Source of the DNA: Candidatus Obscuribacter sp.
Lineage (GTDB): Bacteria; Cyanobacteriota; Vampirovibrionia; Obscuribacterales; Obscuribacteraceae
Length of the DNA: 64,000 bases
Assembly (NCBI GenBank): GCA_016712465.1
Contig: JADJQZ010000001.1
Location: forward strand, 4,154,001 to 4,218,000
Direction of reading: 5' to 3'
Made by a program: the position numbers and the translations under genes. Positions 1 to 8,904 of the stretch are shown piece after piece. Every line of letters starts with the position of its first letter. The stretch's first letter is position 1. The notes under the pieces were generated by a model that ran no database searches, had not been told where the DNA came from, and worked only from the letters and a program-made list of their open reading frames with translations.

Positions 1-145
1 GTGGCGGCAGCATGTAGCCCGGCGGCGGCAAACTTCCCTCCGGCAGGCGGAACATGAAGGCAGAAACCGAGGAAGACCCCGAACGCCCGGCAGCCCCTTC
101 GAGAGAAGAGGACTGGTCTGGCTGAGATTGGAATTTATCGGTCAT
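1..145 (-). CDS. N-terminus of an unknown protein, cut by the window edge
   Basis: An open minus-strand frame starts at an ATG at 145-143 and runs off the left edge without a stop, giving 48 codons. The visible N-terminus is rich in Ser, Gly, Gln and Pro, has no signal peptide or membrane segment, and shows no domain I recognise. It is transcribed in the same direction as glnN, but the repeat block at 253-355 separates them, so it is probably its own transcription unit. Function unknown. Confidence 0.5.
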   Translation of the reverse strand, partial: MTDKFQSQPDQSSSLEGAAGRSGSSSVSAFMFRLPEGSLPPPGYMLPP

Positions 146-252
146 GGCAATAAACACCGGTAGTATCGCACACGATACCACAGCTTTCTTAATATATAGA
201 AAGACACAATCGATTATCAGCCACTAGATAAAAGCGGTGCTGCTCTGCTGCA

Positions 253-355
253 ATCTCAAAAGAAAGAGGTGCTGCTCGCGCAGCGATCTCAAAAGAAAGA
301 GGTGCTGCGCGAGCAGCAATCTCAAAAGAAAGAGGTGCTGCTCGCGCAGCACCTC
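253..355 (-). terminator. Three tandem 33-bp repeats, each a terminator-like hairpin plus T-rich tail
   Basis: Three near-identical 33-bp units lie at 253-285, 286-318 and 319-351. Read on the minus strand, each gives a GC-rich hairpin (GCTGC/GCAGC type) followed by a TTTCTTTT tract. The first one met after glnN has a 10-bp perfect stem (332-341 with 346-355, 4-base loop). Together they look like a triple intrinsic terminator behind glnN. A smaller A/T-loop hairpin sits at about 379-401. The loops of neighbouring units are partly inverted (TCGC versus GCGA), as expected if units recombine or duplicate. Confidence 0.6.
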
Positions 356-421
356 CTCAAAACACCTTCAGGGCTTACCGTGTTTTTTTTCAACGGTAGG
401 TCTAGAAGCCGCCGACAGCTC

Positions 422-2695
422 TTAATAGATGTAGAGCATCTCTCTGAACTTGGGCAAAGGCCAGAGGGCATCGTCGACAATCTGCTCGAGGTCGTCGGAA
501 ATGGCGCGAACCGCGTTCATGGCAGGAATTATTTTCTGCTCGTAGAAGCGAGCCCGATTGAGATTATCGCCTTCACCACTCTCGGCATGGTCATCGTGGT
601 GACCTTCCTTGATCAGTGATTCCAACTTATCGATTCCGGACTGCAAGTTGCCGATCTTCTCGCAGAGCTCTTTCAGCAAGTGCTCTTGCGTAGACATATT
701 GATGCCGGTGATGGCGGCACGGGTGGTGGCTATTGTCTGCGCCACTCTCTGCTGGTACTCGAAAGCAACAGGCAAGATTATGGTGCGGGCAATGTTCGCC
801 GTCAAAAGCGACTCAATATTGACGGTCTTGCAATAAGACTCAAGATTGATGTTGTAACGGCTGACCAACTCGTCGTTCTCGAGCACTTCATAGCGCTTGA
901 AGAGTTCCTTCACTTCCGCGTCCACGAGGCAGGGAAGTGATTCCGGAGTGGTCTTCAGATTCGGCAAGCCGCGGCTTTCCGCTTCTTCATGCCACTGACG
1001 GCTGTAGTTATCGCCATTGAAGAGAATTCGCTTGTTCTCGCTCAAAGTCTCGCGCACCACTTTCTCAACCGCTGTGTTGATATCGGTGCCGCTGTTTACG
1101 AGCTTCTCAATCTGGGTGGCCACATAATCGAGCGACTCAGCCACAATGGTGTTGAGCACGGTGTTAGGCCAGGCTACCGACTGGCTGGAGCCAACCGCTC
1201 TGAACTCAAACTTGTTGCCGGTGAAGGCAAAAGGCGAGGTGCGGTTTCTATCTGAATCATCAGCCGGCAGGTCGGGAAGAGCGGCAACGCCAAATTGCAA
1301 TTTCTTGCCGGCGCGGCCGGTAACCTCTTTCTTACCTGACACCAGAGCTTCTACCACTTCGGTGAGCTTATCGCCGAGGTAAATGCTCATGATGGCCGGA
1401 GGCGCTTCGTTGGCACCAAGGCGGTGATCATTACCGGCGGAAGCGATACTGGCTCTCAAAACATGACCGTATTTATTGATAGCCCGAATCACCGAGGTGA
1501 GCACCAGCATGAACTGCTGATTTTCGTGAGGGGTATGACCGGGTTCGAGCAAGTTGTTGCCGTCTTCATCGGACATAGACCAGTTGTTGTGCTTGCCGCT
1601 GCCGTTTACACCGCTAAAGGGCTTCTCATGGAACAGACAACGCAAGCCATGCTTCTGGGCAATCTTACGGAAGACTTCCATCAAGAGCATGTTGTGGTCG
1701 GTGGCTACGTTGCTAGTTTCGAACACAGGAGCCACTTCAAACTGAGCCGGCGCCACTTCGTTGTGACGGGTCTTCACCGGTACGCCCAACTTATAGAGTT
1801 CGGCTTCGGCATCCATCATGAAGGCCAGCACACGCTCTTTAATGGAACCCCAGTAATGGTCTTCCATCTCCTGACCTTTGGGGGGCTTAGCACCAAAGAG
1901 CGCGCGACCGGAGTTGATGATGTCCGGACGAGCCATATAGAAGGCTTCGTCGATCAAGAAATACTCTTGCTCGGCTCCCACCGTGCAGGTGACGCGCTTA
2001 GACTTGTTGCCCAGGAGGCTTAGCAGGCGCACTGCTTGCTTGGAAATGGCTTCCATGGAGCGCAGGAGCGGCGTCTTCTTATCGAGGGCATGACCCGAGT
2101 ACGAACAAAAAACGGTCGGAATACAAAGAGTCTTACCGTTGGTGCTTTCCATCAAGAAAGCGGGGCTTGTGGGATCCCAGCCGGTGTAGCCGCGAGCCTC
2201 GAAGGTAGAACGAATTCCACCGGAGGGGAAGCTGGAAGCATCAGGTTCACCTTGAATGAGAAGCTTACCGGAGAATTCCAGATTAGCCTCGCCTTCATCA
2301 CCGCTGAAGACCAGGAAAGCATCATGCTTTTCGGCGGTCAAACCGGTCATGGGTTGGAACCAGTGGGTGAAGTGCGTGGCACCACGGGCGATGGCCCAAT
2401 CTTTCATGGCGTTGGCGACAATGTCGGCCATGGAAGCATCCAGTTGCTCGCCATGATCTAGACAGCGTACCAAGGCCTTATAGACGTTCTTGGGCAAGAG
2501 CGAACGCATGGTGGCACGATTGAAAACGTTGCTGCCGAATATATCGGAGACCGAGGTTTGAGTGTAATCGACAGTGGTTTGCACAGGTTGGCGTTGTTGC
2601 GCAGTCTTGAGGGCATCGCCACGTCCAGCCGCAGCGCCGTTATTAGAAGCAGAACCTCGTCTCACCATCGTATTTCCTCTATCTTTTACTGTCAT
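422..2695 (-). CDS. glnN: Type III glutamine synthetase (GlnN)
   Basis: Catalyses ATP-dependent amidation of glutamate to glutamine in ammonium assimilation; the GlnN family is a large cytoplasmic enzyme distinct from GlnA. The 757-residue product fits the family length (about 720-730) plus a short low-complexity N-terminus. Visible active-site blocks are GAEQEYFLID (240-249), the NEVAPAQFE stretch (about 312-320) and the glycine-rich SGVNGSGKHNNWS block (361-373), followed by the TSPFAFTGNKFEFR glutamate-binding region. Two starts are possible. The ATG at 2695 has GAGG about 11 bases upstream; the ATG ten codons later has AGAGGA at ideal spacing and may be the real one. The gene stands alone and ends in tandem terminators. 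In cyanobacteria glnN is usually induced by nitrogen limitation; no regulatory site is identifiable here. Confidence 0.95.
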   Translation of the reverse strand: MTVKDRGNTMVRRGSASNNGAAAGRGDALKTAQQRQPVQTTVDYTQTSVSDIFGSNVFNRATMRSLLPKNVYKALVRCLDHGEQLDASMADIVANAMKDWAIARGATHFTHWFQPMTGLTAEKHDAFLVFSGDEGEANLEFSGKLLIQGEPDASSFPSGGIRSTFEARGYTGWDPTSPAFLMESTNGKTLCIPTVFCSYSGHALDKKTPLLRSMEAISKQAVRLLSLLGNKSKRVTCTVGAEQEYFLIDEAFYMARPDIINSGRALFGAKPPKGQEMEDHYWGSIKERVLAFMMDAEAELYKLGVPVKTRHNEVAPAQFEVAPVFETSNVATDHNMLLMEVFRKIAQKHGLRCLFHEKPFSGVNGSGKHNNWSMSDEDGNNLLEPGHTPHENQQFMLVLTSVIRAINKYGHVLRASIASAGNDHRLGANEAPPAIMSIYLGDKLTEVVEALVSGKKEVTGRAGKKLQFGVAALPDLPADDSDRNRTSPFAFTGNKFEFRAVGSSQSVAWPNTVLNTIVAESLDYVATQIEKLVNSGTDINTAVEKVVRETLSENKRILFNGDNYSRQWHEEAESRGLPNLKTTPESLPCLVDAEVKELFKRYEVLENDELVSRYNINLESYCKTVNIESLLTANIARTIILPVAFEYQQRVAQTIATTRAAITGINMSTQEHLLKELCEKIGNLQSGIDKLESLIKEGHHDDHAESGEGDNLNRARFYEQKIIPAMNAVRAISDDLEQIVDDALWPLPKFREMLYIY

Positions 2696-2754
2696 CTAGT
2701 CTTTACCTCATTTTGGAAAGTAGCATTTGACCGATTTACGGCAAGTGTTCGATA

Positions 2755-3186
2755 TTAAATCCCCAGGGCTTTCAAAATGACGCGCTTGCGCCTTTGACCA
2801 TCAAATTCGGCATAGAAAATCTGTTCCCACGGTCCCAGATCCAGTTTGCCGTCCGTTACAGGAACAGTTACTTGATGGTTGATCAAGATCCGCTTCAAAT
2901 GGGCATCGCCATTATCTTCGCCGGTCTTGTGATGTAAATAATTCGGGTTTTCCGGCGCCAACTTCTCAAGCCAGGTGTCGATGTCTTGAATCAGACCACC
3001 TTCCCAATCATTGACATAAATGCCGGCTGTAATATGCATGGCAGAAACGAGAATAAAACCCTCTTTCATGCCCGTTTCGGCTAAAAACTTTGCGACGTCG
3101 TCAGTAATGCGAATATATTCGCGTCGCTTCTTCGTGTCGAACCACAAATACTTGGTATGGGCTTTTAAATTCGCCTGCACCGTCAC
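2755..3186 (-). CDS. YjbQ/UPF0047 family protein
   Basis: A 143-residue single-domain protein of the YjbQ (UPF0047) family. It shows the characteristic HITAGIYVNDWEGG segment, the YLHHKTGEDNGDAHLK block with its conserved His and Asp residues, and the C-terminal LGPWEQIFYAEFDGQRRKR motif. Members form small trimers; some have weak thiamine-phosphate synthase activity that can complement thiE mutants, but the physiological role is unsettled. It lies 59 bases upstream of glnN on the same strand, with a start close to a weak purine-rich site. A link to glnN is not established. Confidence 0.9.
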   Translation of the reverse strand: MTVQANLKAHTKYLWFDTKKRREYIRITDDVAKFLAETGMKEGFILVSAMHITAGIYVNDWEGGLIQDIDTWLEKLAPENPNYLHHKTGEDNGDAHLKRILINHQVTVPVTDGKLDLGPWEQIFYAEFDGQRRKRVILKALGI

Positions 3187-3279
3187 TTATGTTCTCCTGC
3201 CCCGGTTTTGCTAATGATAGCCCAACTTCAGCAAAAGACTATTAGATGACTCGGTTAAGTAACTTTGGCGCAACAGAAA

Positions 3280-4656
3280 CTAAAAGCCAGCCCCTGTCTG
3301 CACCCGAGGAATCTGCGAAAGTGCTTGCCAGGCCCTGGTTGTATCAAGATTGCGTAAAGCTTCTATTGTGGCACTGTAATCAAGATGACTCCGCTCGGTC
3401 AAAAGCCAGTGTTTAGCCCCTCTGTCCCAGGTTCCCACCAACCGATTGGCCGTTCCCGCGCTTTCATCTATGACCACCGCTCTCAAAGTCGGCACATAGC
3501 TTCCTCCGGCTCCCCGGCGCAGCAAATCAAGAACCTGACCCCGCTCGCCCAGGAAGATACCCTTTTCGGTACCGGAAGATATAAGACCAATCGAGCGGGT
3601 GGAAAGCAAATCATCCTGGCCCGGATAGGCGCCCCGTCCGGGCTTGTGAGTATGGAAGGTCAGCGCATCAGCTTTATTAGGGGCCGGCAGGGTGGGCAGA
3701 CGCAGCTCGGTGCCGCTCACCGGACGACTGAGTTTCATAGAAGCCAGGTCCACAGCGCGCCCGGTCTCAATTCCGGACCAACTATGACTGGGGTGCTCGC
3801 TCAGCTTCTGCAAAAGTCCGTAGGCATCGACTTTGGTAGATTGAGCGGTCTTCTCCACAAGACCCATGGGCAGACGCTCAGTACCAGGTCCCATGAAGGC
3901 CAGGCGGTTGCGCAGCGGGTCCACCACCTTTTCAGTAGCCGAAATGCCGATGCGCGTATAAAGCAACGGAGTGCCGACATATCTAGTAGCCATATAACCG
4001 CCGGCAATGAGACCCGGTGCGCCCTCGGCCATATGGGCCAGCGAAGTGCCCATTTTTTGAGACGACTGTTCCACAAGGGTCTGCCGCTCGGCGGCGCTGG
4101 AGGTCGCCCTTGCCTGGTCGACAAATCCACCCAGGCCCTTGGCACTTCCATAAAGCTGATCCGCAAGTAAGACAGCACCACCCACATAGCCAAGCCTCGG
4201 CGCAAAGCGCATAACGGCAGTGGTACCGGCGCCAATCAAGGCCCCCTGACCCAAACGCCCCAGTACATCCCATTTGTTATCTTTCAAATCAGCGGTCAGG
4301 GTGTCCACCGCTTTGCCGGGAACAGCCGAGGCTGCATCCCAGGCCATGGCAGCAATCTCGCCATTACTGACCGGTGCCCCAGTTCCGCCTGCCTCCAATG
4401 AGGTCTCTCCGGATGCCGAAATCGTAGCGAGCCCGGGGCTGGCCAGCCCCGGCTTGAGACTCGAACCTTGGTCCAAGTGAGCCTGAGCGGTTGCAGGCGA
4501 GGCGGAAGCAGCCGTGCCCAAAGGCTTTTCGCCCAGAGCCAGTGCGAGAAGATCGAGGGAATTTTTGCCGCCCGCAGCTTCACCGCTCTTCTGCCCAGCG
4601 TCAAGCCGACGGTCTTGAACCGTGGAAGCCTCTGCATTATCACCGGGAGAAGCCAA
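3280..4656 (-). CDS. Unknown protein with a central glycine/alanine-rich hydrophobic region and a possible JAB-like C-terminus
   Basis: 458 residues. The first ~110 are low-complexity (Ala, Gly, Ser). Residues ~125-185 are hydrophobic and glycine-rich (LGRLGQGALIGAGTTAV and following), resembling a membrane-inserting or glycine-zipper segment. Near residue 340 a FHTHKPGRGAYPGQDD stretch resembles the metal-binding HxH...P(S/G)xxD pattern of JAB/MPN or DUF4329 domains, with Gly in place of the usual Ser and one extra spacer residue, so activity is doubtful. No signal peptide is clear. The domain assignment is an inference; the family is otherwise unknown to me. Confidence 0.6.
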   Translation of the reverse strand: MASPGDNAEASTVQDRRLDAGQKSGEAAGGKNSLDLLALALGEKPLGTAASASPATAQAHLDQGSSLKPGLASPGLATISASGETSLEAGGTGAPVSNGEIAAMAWDAASAVPGKAVDTLTADLKDNKWDVLGRLGQGALIGAGTTAVMRFAPRLGYVGGAVLLADQLYGSAKGLGGFVDQARATSSAAERQTLVEQSSQKMGTSLAHMAEGAPGLIAGGYMATRYVGTPLLYTRIGISATEKVVDPLRNRLAFMGPGTERLPMGLVEKTAQSTKVDAYGLLQKLSEHPSHSWSGIETGRAVDLASMKLSRPVSGTELRLPTLPAPNKADALTFHTHKPGRGAYPGQDDLLSTRSIGLISSGTEKGIFLGERGQVLDLLRRGAGGSYVPTLRAVVIDESAGTANRLVGTWDRGAKHWLLTERSHLDYSATIEALRNLDTTRAWQALSQIPRVQTGAGF

Positions 4657-4765
4657 ATTAGACCTGCCGAAAAGAAAACCAACAATTCATCTCTAACTGG
4701 ATGAGATCTTGGCCTGATATTAGGCGAAGCCAACCCCCATGTCATTGGGGGAATTACGATGCCCC

Positions 4766-6139
4766 TCAGCTCTTCGAGCCTTCCTTCTTCTTGCCCGCAG
4801 ATCCGTCCAGGCGCTGCAAGCCTTCGCTGGCGTCCAACTGTTGAGGATCGATAGCCAGAGCCTCTTTGTAGGCTTGCATGGCCAGCTCGGACTTACCCTG
4901 GCGAGCCTGTAATTTGCCCAGGTGGGTCCAGAGCGTTGCCTGCCGGGGCGCCAGTTTAATCGCTTCCTGAAACTCGCTCTCGGCCTTAGCCAGATCGCCC
5001 TTTGATTCCGCCATCCAGCCCAGATCCACATGCAGAGCCGCCACCTTGGGCTGCAGTTTCACCGCTTCATTGAGCTGCTCCACGGCTCGCTCGGCACTGC
5101 CTTTGGCAGCCAGCAAGAAGGCGAAATCGGCGTGACCATAAGCATCGGAAGGATCGATGGCAAAGCTTTCGGCATACTGTTTCTCAGCCAGATCGAACTT
5201 ACCTTCGCTGGCATAGGCAAAGGCGATGGAGCGCGTTACCTTGGCAGCATTGGGACGGTAAAACTTAGCCCATTCAAACTCGACAATGGAATCAGCCCAC
5301 TTGGACTGAGCGGCTAAAGCCAAGCCCTGGCGATAATGCAGCTTAAGTCCATCATTTTTGATAGCCTCTTTCTGCTCATCGGAATAAGGAATGGCATCCC
5401 CCAAACCAACCACAATCATGAATTCGGCCAGGGCCCGCCCGGGATGCCCCCTGAGCAAAGACACCAGCGCATAATCCCTGTGAGAGGCGCGAATATGCGG
5501 CATGCACATGATGGAAGCGCGCAATTCGACATCGGCAAGATCAAAATCTAAATTATGGAGATAAGCACGGGCCGCTTCGTAATGATCGACGGCTTCATTT
5601 TGCAGCATCGCCTTTTCGTTTGCCGCTTCCTGCTCCGGCGTCAACGCCTGCGACTGGGCAGGAGCAGCAGCATCCACCACGGCAGGCGCGCCAGACTGTG
5701 CACCGGCACCATCAGACGGCGCTTCAATACTGCCGTCGTTACCGGCAGCGCCATTACCAGCAGTACCAACATAAGGCTCGCTTACCGCTCCGCCGGTAGT
5801 GGCATCGCCACCGGCACGGCCATTGGTGCTATCAACTGGTGGAATCTCCTTGCCATCACTGGAAACAGCAGTGTCAGGAGCCGGAACGGCCAGATCGGAT
5901 TGCTTCTCATGTTTGTTTTTCGCAGAGGTCGGTTCTTCTTTTGCAGCCCCGACAGGTCCACCCTGCTCACGCGAAGCTTTTGGTAACTTCTGGGCTAAGG
6001 CAGCACCGGAAGACTGCCCGTCAAGATCCACAAAGACAGCCCCAGCAGACAAACTCAAGGCTAGACCCAAGGCGTTGAGGGCAAGGTTCCTGGAAACAGA
6101 CAGAAATTCAAACCTGTCTCTAGTTTTCAAATTTCCCAT
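4766..6139 (-). CDS. Secreted or periplasmic TPR protein
   Basis: 457 residues. The N-terminus has a basic stretch and then a hydrophobic alanine/leucine-rich segment (about residues 18-38), consistent with a signal peptide or anchor. A 120-residue linker rich in Ala, Gly, Asp and Pro follows. From about residue 180 to the end run tetratricopeptide repeats; the clearest are the consecutive AEKQYAESFAIDPSDAYGHA, AVEQLNEAVKLQP and AESEFQEAIKLAP units. TPRs mediate protein-protein contacts, so this is probably a scaffold in the cell envelope. It ends in a lysine/serine-rich tail. The partner is unknown. Confidence 0.7.
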   Translation of the reverse strand: MGNLKTRDRFEFLSVSRNLALNALGLALSLSAGAVFVDLDGQSSGAALAQKLPKASREQGGPVGAAKEEPTSAKNKHEKQSDLAVPAPDTAVSSDGKEIPPVDSTNGRAGGDATTGGAVSEPYVGTAGNGAAGNDGSIEAPSDGAGAQSGAPAVVDAAAPAQSQALTPEQEAANEKAMLQNEAVDHYEAARAYLHNLDFDLADVELRASIMCMPHIRASHRDYALVSLLRGHPGRALAEFMIVVGLGDAIPYSDEQKEAIKNDGLKLHYRQGLALAAQSKWADSIVEFEWAKFYRPNAAKVTRSIAFAYASEGKFDLAEKQYAESFAIDPSDAYGHADFAFLLAAKGSAERAVEQLNEAVKLQPKVAALHVDLGWMAESKGDLAKAESEFQEAIKLAPRQATLWTHLGKLQARQGKSELAMQAYKEALAIDPQQLDASEGLQRLDGSAGKKKEGSKS

Positions 6140-6289
6140 GCGGAAGCTCCCCTTGCTACTTCAATTTTGAAAGTCACAAGTCCTATTATGCCATCATCCA
6201 GGGCAGGCAGAGCAACACCAGCAAACCTGACTCTATCCCAGGGTTTCCCCCAGCTTTTTAATAATGGCCGTCTATACCGACAGCACCGC

Positions 6290-7171
6290 TCAGGATTTTT
6301 TCTCCGGCAAAGGAGCCGAAACAATGGCAATTCCGTGCTTCTCGGCGAAGGCCACCATCTCTTCCCGGTCAACCACCAGGGTTTCCTTAGCTTCCACAAC
6401 CAGAATGCTGCCACTCGCGGTTCCATCCTCGCGCAGCATGGAGCGCAAAGTGCTCATGCCCACGGTCGGCACGTCGAAACGCTGGTCTTGATTAGGTTTC
6501 GAGACCTTGCACACAACCACGGGGCCCCGGGCCAGCTTAACAGCCCGCTTGATCGCTTCATCAGTGCCTTCGATAGCCTCCAGGGCAACAATCATGCGGT
6601 CGCGCACCACCACGGTCTGCCCTATATCAAGGCGGGCAATTTCCCTGGCCACACCCATGCCGTACTCAATGTCGGCATATTCCTCTATAGTGAGCTGGCG
6701 GCTGGTGAGAGACCCAATCTCGGGGAAAAGATGAACCAGGAATTCACGCTGGGTGAGAACCTTCACTCCGTGCGCCTCTACGAAGTCGCCCATATGAAAT
6801 TGAATGGTATCGTCATTAAAATTAGGGAGCTTGGAAAGCTCTTTTACCGCCGTCCAGTCAAACTTATGCAATTGACGCAGCAAATTGAGTTTGGGCACCT
6901 TGCCGATGAACACCGCACTGCCGCAGCCTTCTTTCTTGAAGAGACCGACATTGCGCCCCAACTGCCCGGGGGCGATTAAATAAGTCTTGTGAGCATGGGG
7001 CTCGATCAAGGCCAGCGCATCTTCCGAGAGGGCCATACCGATAACACGGTAGCCGCGACTTTTTGCCGACTGCGCCACCAGCGACGGCAACTTGCCCTCG
7101 CCGGCCACTATACCCAGAGTCATAGTGGATGTGGCATTCTTGCTCTCTTCGCTAAGACTCATAGTGCCCAT
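6290..7171 (-). CDS. lpxI: UDP-2,3-diacylglucosamine diphosphatase LpxI
   Basis: Hydrolyses UDP-2,3-diacylglucosamine to lipid X and UMP, the fourth step of lipid A synthesis, at the inner membrane face; LpxI replaces LpxH in several phyla. The 293-residue protein matches the family (DUF1009) in length and order: an N-terminal LGIVAGEGKLP block (about 19-29), the VGLFKKEGCGSAVFIGKV segment, the LTIEEYADIEYGMGVAREIARLDIGQ linker, and the C-terminal GIAPLSVV-like part ending with the PTVGMSTL block. Its presence indicates an outer membrane with lipid A. It is a single gene with no lpx neighbour, divergent from the secreted protein at 7437. Confidence 0.9.
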   Translation of the reverse strand: MGTMSLSEESKNATSTMTLGIVAGEGKLPSLVAQSAKSRGYRVIGMALSEDALALIEPHAHKTYLIAPGQLGRNVGLFKKEGCGSAVFIGKVPKLNLLRQLHKFDWTAVKELSKLPNFNDDTIQFHMGDFVEAHGVKVLTQREFLVHLFPEIGSLTSRQLTIEEYADIEYGMGVAREIARLDIGQTVVVRDRMIVALEAIEGTDEAIKRAVKLARGPVVVCKVSKPNQDQRFDVPTVGMSTLRSMLREDGTASGSILVVEAKETLVVDREEMVAFAEKHGIAIVSAPLPEKKS

Positions 7172-7436
7172 TTTTCTGTATCACCCGCCTGAACTCTTAT
7201 AATGTAAGACTGACGAACAGTCTGAGACTTCTGCAGATCTCATGCCGCTAAGGTCTCAACCTGCCCCGCTCTCTTCCTCTTCCAGGTTAGACCCAGCGAA
7301 GAAGACCGGTTTAGTTTATCATGGACTTGGCAGCCGCCTGCCGCAGGCTACAGCGGTTTAATCGCTAAAATAGCAGGGGAATTGAGCCCTGGAGCCATTT
7401 CCCTTGACATTAGCCTTTAAGTGTAATTAAACTGCT

Positions 7437-8153
7437 ATGGTTGATGATAGTGAAAGTAAATACGTTGGGACCACAAAGATGTTGAAAACAGTGATCGGAT
7501 GGCAAAGGGTGGCCGCAGCGCTATCAATTCTGGCGCTGTGGGGGCTCGGGGCAAGTGCCGCCCAGGCCCAGGGCTTCATCAAGGGGAACAAGGGTGATCT
7601 CCCGGACGCCAGCGGCTTCTATATGTCTAGACGGCAATACCAGATTATTGACGACGGACCGGTGGTGAGAAACTCAGCCGGGCAAATAGTGCCCTCCAGC
7701 CAGGTCGGCTTCGGCAGCAATATCGGCGGGCGCCAGGCGCCTCTGCAGCGGGCCGGCTTTCAGTCGTACAGCTCGGGCATGCCCCAGTACAGCCCCCAAA
7801 ACCTACCTAGAGTTAATAATGGCGTGCCGACGCAGCCGGCAGTAGCCCCGGGTGGACCGGACAGCCTCACCGCCAAAGCCATGAAAATGGGTAAGAGCGG
7901 CAAGGGTAAGTCCACCAAGACCGCCTCTTCTAAGGGCGGCAGCGTGGCCGGCAAGCCCGGAGCCAAACAACCGGTCAATTCGGTCTCTGCCTACAACACC
8001 TATAAGGGCTACAGCCCAGTGGCTGCAGGCAATACGCCAGTTGAACAGGCACCCGCAGGTGCTGCCGGTTCAGCCGGATCCGGCATGAACAGCTCAACCA
8101 ATGTGCGCGGCAGCATTTTACACTGGTCAAGAAAGCGCAGCAGTGGGCAATAG
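7437..8153 (+). CDS. Secreted protein of unknown function
   Basis: 238 residues. After a short hydrophilic start, a basic region and a strong hydrophobic stretch (VAAALSILALWGLGASAAQA, about residues 25-44) form a typical signal peptide with an AQA cleavage site. An internal ATG at 7479 gives the more usual signal-peptide spacing. The mature part is low in hydrophobics and rich in Gly, Ser, Gln, Pro and Lys, with a lysine/serine cluster near residues 145-165, and looks largely disordered. No catalytic motif is seen. It is the last gene before tRNA-Arg and the island. Confidence 0.65.
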   Translation: MVDDSESKYVGTTKMLKTVIGWQRVAAALSILALWGLGASAAQAQGFIKGNKGDLPDASGFYMSRRQYQIIDDGPVVRNSAGQIVPSSQVGFGSNIGGRQAPLQRAGFQSYSSGMPQYSPQNLPRVNNGVPTQPAVAPGGPDSLTAKAMKMGKSGKGKSTKTASSKGGSVAGKPGAKQPVNSVSAYNTYKGYSPVAAGNTPVEQAPAGAAGSAGSGMNSSTNVRGSILHWSRKRSSGQ

Positions 8154-8244
8154 AGCCATTCAGGTTAAGCACCGTAACAGCTAGTAACCAATGATCGCCC
8201 GACAACTGGCGGGTTCAAACGGCTATGGTAATATAAAAATTCTT

Positions 8245-8318
8245 CTGCCCGTAGCCCAGCTGGATAGAGCGCATGGCTACGAACCATGAGGTCGCAGGTT
8301 CGAATCCTGCCGGGCAGG
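8245..8318 (+). tRNA. tRNA-Arg(ACG), integration site of the island
   Basis: The cloverleaf folds with a 7-bp acceptor (8245-8251 with 8311-8317), the anticodon loop CTACGAA giving anticodon ACG, and a canonical T-arm GCAGG/TTCGAAT/CCTGC. There is one C-A mismatch in the D-stem. CCA is not encoded. The 3' part (8276-8319) is repeated perfectly at 26176-26219, so the gene is the attachment site of the following island and is preserved intact by it. Confidence 0.95.
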
Positions 8319-8319
8319 A
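8276..8319 (+). repeat. Left attachment repeat (attL)
   Basis: This 44-bp stretch covers the tRNA-Arg gene from the anticodon loop to one base past its 3' end. It is identical, base for base, to 26176-26219. The bases on either side differ between the two copies, so these are the exact limits of identity. Confidence 0.92.
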
Positions 8320-8342
8320 TTCTTGATCACCCAGATCCAGTG

Positions 8343-8374
8343 CGACTCTCAGCGATGGGGGTCGTTATTGTTTT
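8343..8374 (+). terminator. Terminator supplied by the island behind tRNA-Arg
   Basis: An 8-bp stem with two G-T pairs (8343-8350 with 8357-8364) is followed by a T-rich tail TTATTGTTTTT. It resembles the perfect terminator at 26242-26268 that sits behind the right repeat and was presumably the original one. The island therefore seems to restore a terminator for the tRNA when it integrates. Confidence 0.6.
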
Positions 8375-8904
8375 TGCTATCCAGAAATTCTCGCCGCTAC
8401 TTTGCCGCTACTTTTCACTAAACCCAAAAGCGCAATGGACGATTACTTTGTTTGCCGGTGAAGCAAGACAACATGGAGCTTCTGCTTTAAATCTCAAGGA
8501 GACTCGACCCGCACTTATAGGTCGATAATTGGTCCTACACTTGCGCTAGCTTCACTCTACTTAGCTAACCTCCGCCCCTGTACCAGTTCTTCTCTTCATT
8601 CGCCCGTGCATGTCCTAAATCTGGCTATAATCGTGATTTGAAACCTTAACTTATCAGCTTGATACGCTAGAGCAGGGTCTGCAAGATGATTCGGAAACTA
8701 CAAGAATTTGTTGTTGCTCGGACCAACTTGTCTAGACGGGCAGCCAACCGCAGCATGCACATAAGATTAACGTCCATAAAACTGCGGAAAGAAGCTCAGG
8801 AGAAGGATCAGTTCTACTGTTTGTCCGCATTTGTCCAGTACGCCAACATATAATGAAATGCAACTTGCAGTTTTATACATGCCAGTCAAAGGAAGCGGCG
8901 GCTC
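8375..8904. other. 530-bp stretch without a gene
   Basis: No open frame with coding character is seen between the tRNA terminator and the TPR gene at 8905. The stretch holds a short GCCGCTACTTT direct repeat near 8392-8413. It also holds a 20-bp segment at 8771-8790 that recurs with one mismatch at 18688-18707 elsewhere in the island. Confidence 0.5.

Noticed and set aside
253..351. Three regular 33-bp repeats that could be read as a short CRISPR array
   Set aside because: The units are directly adjacent with no spacers, and each forms a terminator-like hairpin. No cas genes are nearby.
8286..8528. 80-codon plus-strand frame starting inside the tRNA
   Set aside because: It begins within tRNA-Arg and passes through its terminator. 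Composition is not coding-like.
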